A model generated the notes under the pieces. It searched no databases and had not been told where the DNA came from. It saw only the letters and a program-made list of their open reading frames with translations. Shown in pieces: positions 45,713 to 55,081 of a stretch of 64,000 bases of DNA. Every line of letters starts with the position of its first letter. Position 1 is the stretch's first letter. The translations under genes were made by a program, and so were the position numbers. This stretch comes from Rhodopirellula islandica (lineage in GTDB: Bacteria; Planctomycetota; Planctomycetia; Pirellulales; Pirellulaceae), in contig NZ_LECT01000017.1 of the NCBI RefSeq assembly GCF_001027925.1, positions 62,001 through 126,000 of the forward strand, written 5' to 3'.

Positions 45713-47242
45713 TCAATTGTTTTTGGGAAGAAGATCGGGGCGTGGTGAATCCACTTCTTGTTGGAGGACCAACTTCAGTTGCTCGACCTTTTCAGGGAAA
45801 CCGGACGCCAGATCAGTCCGTTCTTCGTTGTCCTTGGAAATGTCATAGAGTTGATAGATGCCCTTGTTGCGGTTTGCTTCAACGAGTTTGAGTCCTTCCC
45901 GCGTGATCAACGCGCGGCTGCCCATTGCGGAGAAGCGGTTGTTGACCACGATGAAGTCATGCTGCTGAGTTTGCGGTTGCCCCAACAGCGTGGGCAGGTA
46001 CGAGATCCCGTCTTTGCCGTGAGGCTTTTCTTGGCCAGTCAGGTCGGCCAAGGTCGCGAGAAAGTCATAGTGGGAACTCATCAGATCTGTTTCACTTCCT
46101 GCCGCGATCTTCCCTGGCCAGCGGACGATCATCGGGCACTGCATCCCGCCTTGATAAGCGCTGCGTTTGAGTCCTGCCCGGCCACCCGCACCATCAAAAA
46201 TATCACCGCACTCGGAGGTGCGCCATTTCTTATCCGTCAGATTGGCGGGCTCGCCGCTGGGAAGCTTCTGAGCTTTGTAGCTGGGCTTGGGGCCGTAGTA
46301 GAGTTCGTGCCCATTGTCGGAGGTGAATACAACCACGGTGTTGTCTTCGATTCCCAAAGTGACCAGCTCATCCAGGATCAAACCGACGTGATCGTCCAGC
46401 ATTTTGACCATCGAAGCGTACTTCTTTTCTGCCAATGACATCGTGGGATGATCGGCGAAATCAGGATGCAGTTCGGGGATCGCGACGGGGCCGTGCGGCA
46501 GTTGAGTCGGGTGATAGAGAAAGAACGGTCGGTCGTGATTGGCTCGCAGGTACTTCAGGATTCCTGCGATGAAAACGTTTTGCGAATAGGTTTCTCCGCC
46601 ATAGCCAACCGGCTCATCCCCGTGCTCGCTGGTTTTGCCACAGTCGGCCAGCGTGTTGCCCGGGAGTTCGAACTTCTCGCCGTTTCGCCAGAGATAAGGC
46701 GGATAAAAACCGTGGCAGCGCTGGTGGTCATAATAGCCTTCATAGAAATCCCAGCCAAATCGCTTCACACGTTCGTGCCACGTCAAAAAGCCGCGGTCGA
46801 GTTTTCCAAACTGCGCCGTTTTGTAGCCTGCGTTCTGTGCGACCTGGGCAAGGAAGACTTCTTCCTCAGCGATCGGATTGGAGTTGGCTTTGTGTTTCGC
46901 CAATCGAGTTTGAAACTCGTCTTCCGTGATCTGGCCCCCGTCTCGCCAAATCGGTAGTCCCGCACGATTCTGCGCCCAGCCGCCATTGCGGCCGTCGTGC
47001 ATGCCCGTCAGCAGAGTCCACCTGGCGGGGGCACAGTAAACGCCACCGTAGTAGTTGTTGAACTTCATGCCTTCGCGAGCCAAGCGATCAATGTTGGGTG
47101 TCGAAACCACTTGTTGTCCGTAGCAGCCGAGCATTCCAGGGCCGAGGTCGTCCGCAAAGATCAGGATCACGTTGGGAGGGGCGTCGGCCTGCGCCGTCGA
47201 GTGGCACCAGAACGCGGCAAGCAGGGCAAGAAGTGTTCTCAT
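45713..47242 (-). CDS. Sulfatase with CAPAR formylglycine motif, secreted
   Basis: 509 aa from ATG 47242 (MRTLLALLAAFWCHSTAQA signal); ATG 47254 four codons upstream is an alternative. Metal site NVILIFADDLGPGMLGCYG (D31, D32), formylglycine motif CAPAR with Cys70 (GVYCAPARWTLLTGMHDGRN), FGKLDRGFL and FTSDNGHEL. Clearly a different subfamily from the neighbouring sulfatase: the CSPTR core is replaced by CAPAR and the GKWH step by GKLD. First gene of the two-sulfatase, cytochrome, DUF1501 block. Confidence 0.9.
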   Translation of the reverse strand: MRTLLALLAAFWCHSTAQADAPPNVILIFADDLGPGMLGCYGQQVVSTPNIDRLAREGMKFNNYYGGVYCAPARWTLLTGMHDGRNGGWAQNRAGLPIWRDGGQITEDEFQTRLAKHKANSNPIAEEEVFLAQVAQNAGYKTAQFGKLDRGFLTWHERVKRFGWDFYEGYYDHQRCHGFYPPYLWRNGEKFELPGNTLADCGKTSEHGDEPVGYGGETYSQNVFIAGILKYLRANHDRPFFLYHPTQLPHGPVAIPELHPDFADHPTMSLAEKKYASMVKMLDDHVGLILDELVTLGIEDNTVVVFTSDNGHELYYGPKPSYKAQKLPSGEPANLTDKKWRTSECGDIFDGAGGRAGLKRSAYQGGMQCPMIVRWPGKIAAGSETDLMSSHYDFLATLADLTGQEKPHGKDGISYLPTLLGQPQTQQHDFIVVNNRFSAMGSRALITREGLKLVEANRNKGIYQLYDISKDNEERTDLASGFPEKVEQLKLVLQQEVDSPRPDLLPKNN

Positions 47243-47544
47243 GATCGATTTCATTTCGTGTTGGATGCGGGAGGCGGAACGTTGGGGCTGAGTTTCTCGC
47301 GCAGGCATCTCGCGACTCAAATAGGCAGACTAGGAGCAAGCAGGAGTGAAACCAGTGTGAGCGAGTCCATGAACAGAATCCAATGCAACCCGTTTGCTCC
47401 GGTGTCACGTCACCGTTTCTCGAACGCCCCGGCTTGGATTTTAGCGACATTCAGCATATCGCGAGGGAGTCCATTGTCATTGCCCCGCGTCGTCGGGAGG
47501 TCATGCAGATTCCAAGTGCCGTGCCTGTAGGCTCTTGCGAACCC

Positions 47545-47563
47545 CGCCCGTTGGCAACGGGCG
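47545..47563. repeat. Perfect hairpin, 9-bp arms with one-base centre
   Basis: CGCCCGTTG (47545-47553), G, CAACGGGCG (47555-47563). No T-tract follows closely on either strand, so not an obvious terminator. Confidence 0.7.
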
Positions 47564-47786
47564 AGTCGATTTTGCTGTCGGTTGGCCACTCTTGGCCGAC
47601 ATCCGCAACTCGGACGGGCAAGAGTGCCATCCTACATGCGTTCAAACCTCGTTGACGACTCAATCGACAAGCCGCAGCGGGAGGGGGCGGGAAACGAGCG
47701 TTCTGCGAGATTCTCAGGGGAGGGGGAGTGCGAGCCGTTTCTCATGCCCGGGCCGCCTCCCTCGCGTACGCCTGAACGGCGTTGCT

Positions 47787-47802
47787 CGATCTACGTAGAT
47801 CG
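47787..47802. repeat. Perfect 16-bp palindrome
   Basis: CGATCTACGTAGATCG, self-complementary over its full length, in a gene-free interval. Could be a protein-binding site; no known operator matched. Confidence 0.6.
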
Positions 47803-47927
47803 CTCCCCAAAAACTTCGTTTCAGGAGAGGTGCATCATGCGCAACCCACTGCTAGGCGGCGTCGATCAACTGCACCACCGCTGGGCGTGGGGGGAACTCG
47901 AATGGCAGCGGTTTTCCTTGAATTGGA

Positions 47928-48058
47928 CCAAGCAGGTCGGCCAGAGTCGTTGGGGATTTGAACTGTTTTGGCAAGCGTTGTTGCTCCCACGTACAACCGG
48001 GGCGAATGCCCAAACGGCTCTCATGATCCTGGCCGAGCATTCCTGCCGACCTGCCTAT
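47928..48058 (+). repeat. Dispersed palindromic repeat, copy C (131 bp, diverged)
   Basis: Ends CCAAGCAGGT (47928-47937) and ACCTGCCTAT (48049-48058) match the terminal inverted repeats of copy B with one or two changes. The inside keeps ACAACCGGGGCGAATGCC and CAAACGGCTC near 47994-48020 and TTCCTGCCGACCTG near the right end. Its length is close to copy B, so it looks like a decayed full element. Confidence 0.7.
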
Positions 48059-48164
48059 GAAAGTTCTCGCGAGCGATGCCGTGACGCGGAACGATTGGAG
48101 GTGACCGTGTGAATGGATTCGTCGGGGGCGATTCAGGGTCGATGGTGCACCTCGGATCCGTCGC

Positions 48165-49289
48165 TCATTTGCTGGTCGCAATCGAACGGCGGAAGAGGGC
48201 GAGGCTGGCCAGGAAGCAGGTCAGGCCCAGAGCAGCGGTGGCGACGAATTGTTCCCAAACGTCTTGCAACGTCGCTCCTCGAAACACGATCGACTGGGAG
48301 AAGCCAACGAAGTGCCGGGAGGGGAAGAAGTAAGTGATGGGTTGCAACCAGTCCGGTTGGCTTTCGATGGGCGTGATCGCACCCGAGAGCATTTGCAGCG
48401 GCAGAACGGTCAAGAGCACCAGCAACGCGAATTGGGCCATGGATCCCGAGAGCGTTCCCAAGAAGATGCCCATTGCGGTGGCGAAAAACAAATACAAGGC
48501 GATACCGCTGAGCAAGAGCAGACGGGAACCAGCAATCGGCACGTCCAACAACGTTTCGACGACCAACCAAAGCGACAGCATCACGGCGAGCAAAATCACC
48601 AACCCATTGGCGCAGACCTTGGAGACCGCGATGTCAAACGAGGTCAACGGCATGACCAGCAAGTGTTCAATCGTGCCGTGCTCTCGTTCACGAATCAGCG
48701 CGGCACCGGTCAGCACAATGGTCAGCAAGGTGACTTGGTCGATGATCGCCGTGATCCCCGAAAACCAGGTTGGATCACCATTGGGATTGAATGCTCGCCG
48801 TGCGACCAGACGTGCGGGCAACTGCGTTGATTCATCGGTGCCGCTGACAAAGCGATTGATTTCACTGTTGACGATGTTCTGGATGTAGGTCGCACCGATG
48901 TTGGCTTGCATCACAGCGGTGGCGTCGATGTTGACTTGGATCTCGGGGTTTCGGCCTGCGATCGCATCCGATTCAAATCCGGCTGGGATGTTGATGACAA
49001 ACATCAACTTGTCTTTGTTCATCATGGGTTCCACTTCAGCGGCCGAGATGATCACAGGCTCATTGAAGTAGGGTGGGAAGAACGCGGCGGCAATTCGGTG
49101 CGACAACGTCGTTCGGTCTTCGTCGACAATCCCAATCGATGCGTGGTGGACCTCCGTTGAAATGCCGGTCGCTTGGCTGTAGACGCTGAATGTCAATGCA
49201 AAGAGCAGCAGTGCGATCAGCATCTTGTCGTGACGCAGGCTGCGCAACTCTTTGAAGGTGAGCCAGAAGATGTTTCGGAGTGTTCGCAT
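48165..49289 (-). CDS. ABC-2 type permease, YhhJ-like
   Basis: 374 aa from ATG 49289 (MRTLRNIFWLTFKELRSLRH). ABC2_membrane layout: one N-terminal span (MLIALLLFALTFSVYSQATG), a large extracytoplasmic domain to about residue 175, then five C-terminal spans (including ALLVLLTVLPLQMLSGAITP). GAALIREREHGTIEHLLVMP is the conserved coupling segment. Last gene of the hlyD-rbbA-yhhJ-type operon; its start is 13 bp after the stop of the RbbA-like gene. Partner permease of an exporter of unknown substrate. Confidence 0.9.
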   Translation of the reverse strand: MRTLRNIFWLTFKELRSLRHDKMLIALLLFALTFSVYSQATGISTEVHHASIGIVDEDRTTLSHRIAAAFFPPYFNEPVIISAAEVEPMMNKDKLMFVINIPAGFESDAIAGRNPEIQVNIDATAVMQANIGATYIQNIVNSEINRFVSGTDESTQLPARLVARRAFNPNGDPTWFSGITAIIDQVTLLTIVLTGAALIREREHGTIEHLLVMPLTSFDIAVSKVCANGLVILLAVMLSLWLVVETLLDVPIAGSRLLLLSGIALYLFFATAMGIFLGTLSGSMAQFALLVLLTVLPLQMLSGAITPIESQPDWLQPITYFFPSRHFVGFSQSIVFRGATLQDVWEQFVATAALGLTCFLASLALFRRSIATSK

Positions 49290-49302
49290 GGTCGTGTGCC
49301 AC

Positions 49303-52044
49303 CTATTCTTCTTGTTTGCGGAGCAGAGCGGCACTGACCAGCAAGAAGACGGGCGAGAATGCAACGAGCGTCCAGAGGTCAGGGGAGAGGTCTTGCCAAC
49401 CAAGTCCTTTCGTGAACGCACCAACGCTCATTCGCATGAAGTACGTGGTGGGCCACAGCGATCCAATCATTTGTGCACTGCCACTGAGCGTCGACACCGG
49501 TTGCATCATGCCGGAGAACTGAACGGTTGGCATCATCGCGATGATGGCGGTCGCAAAGACAGCAGCCACTTGGCTGCTGGTGAAGCACGACGTGACCAGC
49601 CCCAGCCCCGTGGTCGCCATCACATAGAACACCGCACCAAGCGTCAAGGTCGCCAGGCTGCCTTTCATGGGAACGCCAAAGACGTGGATGCCCATCCAAG
49701 TCAGCAGGGCGAAGTTGACCATTGCGATCGCAATGTAGGGCAGTTGCTTTCCAATCAGGAACTCAATGCGAGTGGTTGGCGTGACATAGAAATTGGTGAT
49801 TGACCCGAGTTCTTTTTCTTTGGCGACGCTGACCGCCATCAAGATGGCGGGGATCAGGACCAGCAGCATGGCTGGGACACTGGGGACCATCGCATTGATA
49901 CTCTCGAAACCCGGGTTGTATTGGTATCGCAGTTCGAGATCAGCAAAGGTCAAAGAGGGGGTGCTGCCATACGCTTTTCTCGCCAAGTCCTGGAGGTAGT
50001 TCAGGTGAACCCCTTGGGTGTACCCCACAATGGTTTCAGCGCGAAACGGCATCGCTCCATCGATCCAAGCCGAGATCTCGGGGGAATCGCCTCGAAGCAA
50101 TTTCCTGCCGTAGTCAGGCGGGATCTCGATGGCCAATGAGACATCACCGGAAACCAGACGCGATTGGAGTTCCTGGTTGTCTCGAATCGGCGGTTGCTCA
50201 ATGAAGTACCGCGATCCCGCGAAACTTTGGATGTAGTCACGACTCTGTGGCGTTTGGTCGAGGTCCAGCACGGCATAGCGGAGGTCTTCGACGTCGGTGG
50301 TCATGCCAAACCCAAGCACGAGCATCAGCAGCACCGATCCAATCAACGCGAATCCGAGCCGAATCGGATCTCGCATGACTTCCAATGTCTCGCGATAGGA
50401 ATAGGCGAGCAGCCGGCGAAGGCTGAAACCGCGTGGACGCGGCGGAGCGTGGGGTTCGCTGGGCGAGGGGACGACCTGGATCGCGTCCGAAGTTGATGAA
50501 TCACGGGAGGCGGTTTGTGTCGGATCAGATTCGTTCGCGGCGTCTTGGATGTACCCGACAAAGGCGAGGTCGAGCGTTTGTTCGCCACGAGCGTCGATCA
50601 GTTGTTGAGGTGAGTCGCACGCAAGAACTTTTCCGGCGTGCATCAGCGAGATGCGATCGCATCGCATCGCTTCGTTCATGAAATGGGTGGAAACGAAAAT
50701 GGTGACGTGATCGCGACGGGAAAGATCGACCAGCAGACGCCAAAAGCTGTCTCGAGCGACTGGGTCGACTCCAGACGTTGGTTCATCCAGGATCAACATT
50801 TCCGGACGGTGCAAAATCGCAACGGCCAACGAGAGTCGTTGACGAACACCGAGCGGCAAGGAACCTGCCGATTGGTCCAGTTCTTCGACCAATCCAAAAC
50901 GTTTCGCCAGTTCGTCGACACGTTGGAGCTTGTCGTCGATTGCGAACAGGCGAGCATGCAACAGGAGATTTTGTCGGACCGTCAGTTCCTCGTAGAGCGA
51001 AAACGCCTGGGACATGTAGCCCACCCGACGACGCGTCTCCAAGCTATGTGCATCGACCACTTTGCCGAACAGCTTGGCCGTTCCTTCGGTGGTGGGCAGC
51101 AGTCCGGTCAACATCTTCATCGTGGTGGTTTTGCCGCAACCGTTGGATCCAAGGAAGCCAAAGATCTCGCCACGCGAGATTTCGAAGCTGACATGATCCA
51201 CTGCGGTGAACGCACCGAATCGCCGCGTCAAGCCGCTTGCGACGATTGCTGGTGAACTGCTCTTGGCTTCCAGAGGCGGGATCACCAAAGGTTCGGGATC
51301 ACCCCGTTCATTTTCGGGCAGCAGTTGGATGAAGGCTTCTTCCAAGGTGGTTGCCGAGTCGCCTTTGAGCTGTTCCGGGGTGCCTTCGGCCAACACTTTG
51401 CCAGCATTCATGGCGACCAGCCAATCGAACCGCTCGGCTTCTTCCATGTAAGCGGTGGAGACGCAGACGCTCATGCCACTGCGTTGCGCACGGATCTCAT
51501 CGATCAAACGCCAGAACTGTTCCCGTGAGAGCGGATCAACTCCCGTGGTCGGTTCATCCAGGATGAGCAAGTCAGGATCGTGAATGAGGGCGCAGCACAG
51601 GCCGAGTTTCTGTTTCATCCCGCCCGACAGTTTTCCGGCAGGCCGATTGTGGAACGGAGCCAGTCCGGTCGCTTTCAACAAACGGGCGATGCGTTGATTG
51701 CGTTCGCGTCGGCCCTGTCCGAACAGTCTTCCAAAGAAGTGGAGGTTTTCCGCGACCGACAATTCCGCATAAAGATTCTTGCCCAAGCCCTGCGGCATGT
51801 AGGCCACCCGGGGGCAGACGGCTCGCCGGTGATGGCGATCTTGCATCGAGCCACCGAGCACGTCGACCTGGCCTGTTTGAATCTGTTTGGCACCGGCGAT
51901 CAATCCCATCAATGTCGATTTGCCAACACCATCGGGACCAATCAATCCCACCATCTTTCCAGCGGGCAGCACCAAAGAAACATCATCGAGGGCGACCGTC
52001 TTTTTGTAACGATGCGACACGGCGGTGATTTGGGTGTCATTCAT
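49303..52044 (-). CDS. RbbA-like fused ABC ATPase-ATPase-permease
   Basis: 913 aa, same architecture and size as E. coli RbbA (YhiH). First ATPase: [16 protein letters not shown], signature [24 protein letters not shown]. Second ATPase: [16 protein letters not shown], variant signature [25 protein letters not shown]. About 50 linker residues (Ser/Pro-rich) precede an ABC2-type membrane domain from about 560 ([20 protein letters not shown], then five spans). ATG 52044 gives the standard start. RbbA was described as a ribosome-associated ATPase in E. coli, yet the gene set here (HlyD adaptor plus YhhJ permease) is that of an exporter. Spacing to hlyD is 45 bp. Confidence 0.9.
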   Translation of the reverse strand: MNDTQITAVSHRYKKTVALDDVSLVLPAGKMVGLIGPDGVGKSTLMGLIAGAKQIQTGQVDVLGGSMQDRHHRRAVCPRVAYMPQGLGKNLYAELSVAENLHFFGRLFGQGRRERNQRIARLLKATGLAPFHNRPAGKLSGGMKQKLGLCCALIHDPDLLILDEPTTGVDPLSREQFWRLIDEIRAQRSGMSVCVSTAYMEEAERFDWLVAMNAGKVLAEGTPEQLKGDSATTLEEAFIQLLPENERGDPEPLVIPPLEAKSSSPAIVASGLTRRFGAFTAVDHVSFEISRGEIFGFLGSNGCGKTTTMKMLTGLLPTTEGTAKLFGKVVDAHSLETRRRVGYMSQAFSLYEELTVRQNLLLHARLFAIDDKLQRVDELAKRFGLVEELDQSAGSLPLGVRQRLSLAVAILHRPEMLILDEPTSGVDPVARDSFWRLLVDLSRRDHVTIFVSTHFMNEAMRCDRISLMHAGKVLACDSPQQLIDARGEQTLDLAFVGYIQDAANESDPTQTASRDSSTSDAIQVVPSPSEPHAPPRPRGFSLRRLLAYSYRETLEVMRDPIRLGFALIGSVLLMLVLGFGMTTDVEDLRYAVLDLDQTPQSRDYIQSFAGSRYFIEQPPIRDNQELQSRLVSGDVSLAIEIPPDYGRKLLRGDSPEISAWIDGAMPFRAETIVGYTQGVHLNYLQDLARKAYGSTPSLTFADLELRYQYNPGFESINAMVPSVPAMLLVLIPAILMAVSVAKEKELGSITNFYVTPTTRIEFLIGKQLPYIAIAMVNFALLTWMGIHVFGVPMKGSLATLTLGAVFYVMATTGLGLVTSCFTSSQVAAVFATAIIAMMPTVQFSGMMQPVSTLSGSAQMIGSLWPTTYFMRMSVGAFTKGLGWQDLSPDLWTLVAFSPVFLLVSAALLRKQEE

Positions 52045-52089
52045 GGCAGCACCACTTCGTTCGCCTTGCGGCCGTGTCATCTTCTGAGT

Positions 52090-53145
52090 TCATGAGGCGT
52101 TCGCAGTTGCTTCGTCAGACTTCGCATCTTCCAACGATTCTCTGTCGAACTCGATGGCTTGCGGAAATCGTTGATTCAAACGTTCTGGCCAAGGAACATC
52201 GGGATCCAACTTCACATAGGCCACGCCTCGGACTCCGGTCTTCACCTTCTCAATGTGCTTTTTCACAAGTTCACGGGGGATTTGAACCTTCACGCGAAAC
52301 ATCAATTTGTCGCGTTCCTTCATCGTTTCGACTTGTTTGGGCGTGAATTGGGCTTCAGGGGAAACGAAGCTCACGGTCGCCGGGATGGTGTACTGCGGTG
52401 CAAAGTCGAGTGCGATGCGAGCGTCGGCGTGAATCGAGAGTTGAGACGTGTACTCGGACGGCAAGAAGATTTCCATGTAGATGTCGCTCAGGTCGAGCAG
52501 AGTCAGCACCTTGCCGCCTGCCGAGACAACCTCGCCCTCCTCTGCAAGGCGGTAGAGCACACGGCCATCGACGGTCGAACGCAGGGTGAAGTCGTCAAGT
52601 TGGGTTTGAATGCGTTCGATTTCAGCATCGACCGCCTCGATGGCTCGTTGCGACGTGCGGTGATGTGCTTCCGCGACCTTCAAAATGGCTTTGCCCGAAT
52701 CAAGCTGGCTTTTTCGTGTGTCGTACTCTTCTTGCGATGCTGCGTTTTGAGCCATCAATTTGGCCGTGCGTTGCAAGTTTCGGTCAGCTAGCAGCAGTTC
52801 GCTTTCGTAGCGGACGATTTCAGCTTCGGCTTCTGCGAGTGATTCGACGGCTTCGGCTCGTTGTGCTTTCGCTTTGGCCATCGTGGCTCGCAGTTCAGCC
52901 GTGTCGATCTTGACAAGCGTTTGACCTGGCTTGACCATGTCACCTTCGTGAACGGTGATCTCAGACACGCGGCCAGCGTACTTGGCCGCAACATCCACCT
53001 GGACCGCTTCGATGCGGCCATTGCCCTGCACGATTTCCGCAGGCAAAGCCTGAGAGATTTGTTCGGCGCGTTCGGTTCGCCACCAAGCCCAACCACCAAC
53101 ACCGGCGGCGACCATCAGGAACGACAGGAGAAGACGTTTGGACAT
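52090..53145 (-). CDS. HlyD-family membrane-fusion protein, YhiI-like
   Basis: 351 aa from ATG 53145 (MSKRLLLSFLMVAAGVGGWAW, N-terminal membrane anchor). Biotinyl/lipoyl-like halves GRIEAVQVDVAAKYAGRVSE and VDGRVLYRLAEEGEVVSAGG flank a long coiled-coil hairpin (TMAKAKAQRAEAVESLAEAE... to about residue 180), then a beta-barrel (RIALDFAPQYTIPATVSFVS). Adaptor of the RbbA/YhhJ exporter. It is the first gene of the operon, preceded by a sigma-54-type promoter at 53186-53201. Confidence 0.92.
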   Translation of the reverse strand: MSKRLLLSFLMVAAGVGGWAWWRTERAEQISQALPAEIVQGNGRIEAVQVDVAAKYAGRVSEITVHEGDMVKPGQTLVKIDTAELRATMAKAKAQRAEAVESLAEAEAEIVRYESELLLADRNLQRTAKLMAQNAASQEEYDTRKSQLDSGKAILKVAEAHHRTSQRAIEAVDAEIERIQTQLDDFTLRSTVDGRVLYRLAEEGEVVSAGGKVLTLLDLSDIYMEIFLPSEYTSQLSIHADARIALDFAPQYTIPATVSFVSPEAQFTPKQVETMKERDKLMFRVKVQIPRELVKKHIEKVKTGVRGVAYVKLDPDVPWPERLNQRFPQAIEFDRESLEDAKSDEATANAS

Positions 53146-53185
53146 TGGAGTTGTTGTTTGAAAGGAGGTGCGATGCCTCATTCAA

Positions 53186-53201
53186 AGCAAATTCAAGGCC
53201 A
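53186..53201 (-). promoter_or_regulatory. Sigma-54 (-24/-12) promoter of the hlyD-rbbA-yhhJ operon
   Basis: On the minus strand TGGCCT-N5-TTGCT, with invariant GG and GC dinucleotides at the required 10-bp spacing (consensus TGGCAC-N5-TTGCW). The predicted transcript start is near 53175, about 30 bases before the hlyD ATG. The gene directly upstream encodes an NtrC-type sigma-54 activator. Confidence 0.65.
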
Positions 53202-53230
53202 CGACTGTTTCAGAGGAGATTGCTCATCGT

Positions 53231-53302
53231 TTGCACGCACTGGGCCAACGATGCACACCAACGAGTGTGCACTCCGGTGAATGTGCACGCTTGCAGGTGT
53301 GC
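53231..53302 (-). promoter_or_regulatory. Putative enhancer (activator-binding) sites upstream of the sigma-54 promoter
   Basis: A perfect inverted repeat TGCACAC-N6-GTGTGCA (53252-53271) centred about 86 bp upstream of the predicted start, plus further TGTGCAC half-sites at 53266-53272 and 53282-53288 (16 bp apart) and related TTGCACGCA and TGCAGGTGTGC sequences. The arrangement and distance fit an NtrC-type upstream activating sequence. Confidence 0.5.
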
Positions 53303-53329
53303 GGATGGGACGCGAATTCAATGGAGTCT

Positions 53330-54661
53330 TCAGCCGATCCCGTGCGATTTCATCATCCGGTACAGTTTCCGCCGTTCGATCCCAAGGACGCGAGCGGTTT
53401 TGGATTTGTTACCGTTTTCACGCAGCAACACTTCGGTGATGTGATCCCGCTGCAGGACCTGCAACGATCCCGCCAGTTCCAAGGGAGCCTCGTGATCGAT
53501 CGGGGGACGCTGCAATTCCTTGGGGAGATCTTCCATGGTGAGCAGTTGATCGTCCGCCAGGATTTTGGCGCGTTCGATCACATTGATCAGTTGCCGGACA
53601 TTCCCCGGCCATTCATAGGACAGCAAGGCCGCCTGGGCTTCCTCGTCCAGCTCAAATTCGGTTCCAAGAAAGTGCTGGATCAACAGTTCGATGTCCTCTC
53701 CACGGTGACGCAGCGGTGAGAGTTCCAAGGACATCACGTTGATTCGGTAATACAAATCTTCTCGGAAGCGTCCCTCAGCCACTTCGTTTTCCATGTTTCG
53801 GTTGGTGGCGGCGACAATGCGGACGTCCACGTGTCGCTCCTTGGCGGATCCGATTCGGCGCAGTGATCCGTCCTCCAACACACGTAGCAATTTTGGTTGC
53901 AACGCCAATGGCATCTCGCCGATTTCATCGATGAACAACGTGCTGCCGTCTGCGACCTCGAACAGGCCTGGTTTCATCGCAGTGGCGCCCGTGAATGATC
54001 CTTTTTCATGTCCAAACAATTCGCTTTCGACCAATTGTTCAGGCAAGGCGGCGCAGTTGACCGTCACCAAGGGTTTGTCGGATCGCGGGCTGCCGGAGTG
54101 AATCGCGGCGGCAACGAGTTCTTTGCCAGTTCCGCTTTCCCCTTGAATCAACACGGATTTTTCGGTGGGAGCGACACGGTCGATCAACGCCATCAGTTTT
54201 TGCATGGGCGCCGAGTGGCCGATCATCCCTCTTGTCTTCTTCGTCGAACGCGTGATGACCTCGCGAAGTTGAGTGTTTTCTTTTCGGAGTTTCCGGCGTT
54301 CGAAGGCGGCCCGGCAGCGACGTTCCAGTTCGTCCATCGGAAATGGTTTGGTCTGAAAGTCGAACACGCCCAAACGCATCGACTCGACGGCGTTGTGAAT
54401 TGTTCCTGCACCCGTCAACACGATGATCTCCGTGTCGGGATTGGATTCGCACATTCGCTGCACCAGTTCCAATCCGCTCAGACCTGGCATGTTCCAATCC
54501 AGGATCGCGATCTCGAAGTCGTGGTGGCCGCACAGGTCCAGGGCATCTTGGCCGCTGGTCGATTGGGCCACTCGATACCCCTTCCGCTCGAACCAGCGTG
54601 CACAGCCTTCGCCGAAGTCTTCCTCGTCGTCAACAAACAGGATGCTGAGTGTTTCATTCAT
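53330..54661 (-). CDS. NtrC-family sigma-54-dependent response regulator
   Basis: 443 aa from ATG 54661 (MNETLSILFVDDEEDFGEGC); the 87-residue extension from 54922 is untypical and overlaps the divergent promoter region. Receiver domain with phospho-acceptor D55 (ILDWNMPG) and K105 (TKPF). AAA+ domain: Walker A GESGTGKE (174-181), the sigma-54 contact loop as GSFTGA (221-226, a known variant of GAFTGA), Walker B LFIDEIGEMP and FREDLYYRINV. C-terminal Fis-type helix-turn-helix (NGNKSKTARVLGIERRKLYR). Predicted activator of the downstream hlyD-rbbA-yhhJ operon, which has a sigma-54 promoter. Divergent from a histidine kinase gene, its likely partner. Confidence 0.95.
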   Translation of the reverse strand: MNETLSILFVDDEEDFGEGCARWFERKGYRVAQSTSGQDALDLCGHHDFEIAILDWNMPGLSGLELVQRMCESNPDTEIIVLTGAGTIHNAVESMRLGVFDFQTKPFPMDELERRCRAAFERRKLRKENTQLREVITRSTKKTRGMIGHSAPMQKLMALIDRVAPTEKSVLIQGESGTGKELVAAAIHSGSPRSDKPLVTVNCAALPEQLVESELFGHEKGSFTGATAMKPGLFEVADGSTLFIDEIGEMPLALQPKLLRVLEDGSLRRIGSAKERHVDVRIVAATNRNMENEVAEGRFREDLYYRINVMSLELSPLRHRGEDIELLIQHFLGTEFELDEEAQAALLSYEWPGNVRQLINVIERAKILADDQLLTMEDLPKELQRPPIDHEAPLELAGSLQVLQRDHITEVLLRENGNKSKTARVLGIERRKLYRMMKSHGIG

Positions 54662-55081
54662 CGAGTGGCTTTCATGAAATGTGGCCGGATGAGCACACCG
54701 GGTGATCTCCCGTGCACACTTTGACGTTCGATCGCAGCCTGCCAGAGTCCGTCTGCGGAAATGATTGGACGAATTGCGTTTTGCCCAATGGGGGCGGTCT
54801 CCTCGGCAAGAGAAAGCTTTCTCCAACGCGAAAACGGCAAATGCAGTTTGTTTCGTACGAGCCTGCTGGACGTGATCCGCCGGGCGATTGATTGGGAAAT
54901 GCGTGTTGGCCAGTTTTGTCACGGAGGTGGGTACGCAAACTGCGAACCGAATCGCTCACGAAGAGCGTTTCAAACGCCACCCAGTCGTGTTTGGGAACGA
55001 TTCCTCGCGAAGTTTGCGGTGACGTCGTCCTGCCCGTTCTTGATTCGTCTTATGTCCAGATCCTCCACCACTGTTCGTTGC
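54662..55081. other. Divergent promoter region between ntrC-type gene and histidine kinase gene
   Basis: 420 bp. Near the ntrC-type gene it contains TGCACAC (54713-54719) and GCACACC (54693-54699), resembling the half-sites in front of hlyD. I found no good sigma-54 promoter on either strand here. The kinase start is uncertain (55052 or 55082), so the 3' boundary may shift. Confidence 0.4.

Larger units (their letters stand above)
47243..47927. other. Intergenic region with several inverted repeats
   Basis: Upstream of the sulfatase block; no convincing gene. Visible structures: CGCCCGTTG-G-CAACGGGCG (47545-47563, perfect 9-bp arms), CACTCTTG/CAAGAGTG arms at 47587-47594 and 47619-47626, and a perfect 16-bp palindrome CGATCTACGTAGATCG (47787-47802). 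ORFs here have low-complexity, Arg/Pro-rich translations typical of noncoding high-GC DNA. Confidence 0.5.

Noticed and set aside
47582-48112. 176-residue plus-strand ORF upstream of the export operon
   Set aside because: It runs through intergenic inverted repeats and repeat copy C; its translation is low-complexity Arg/Pro-rich sequence followed by a reading of the repeat. Repeats of this kind can give spurious ORFs elsewhere in the genome.
50638-51255. 205-residue plus-strand ORF opposite the RbbA-like gene
   Set aside because: Antisense to the conserved ATPase domains; no independent features.
54761-55051. N-terminal extension of the histidine kinase frame
   Set aside because: The 97 residues before the Met at 55052 are Arg/Cys-rich, lack domain similarity and cover the divergent promoter region.
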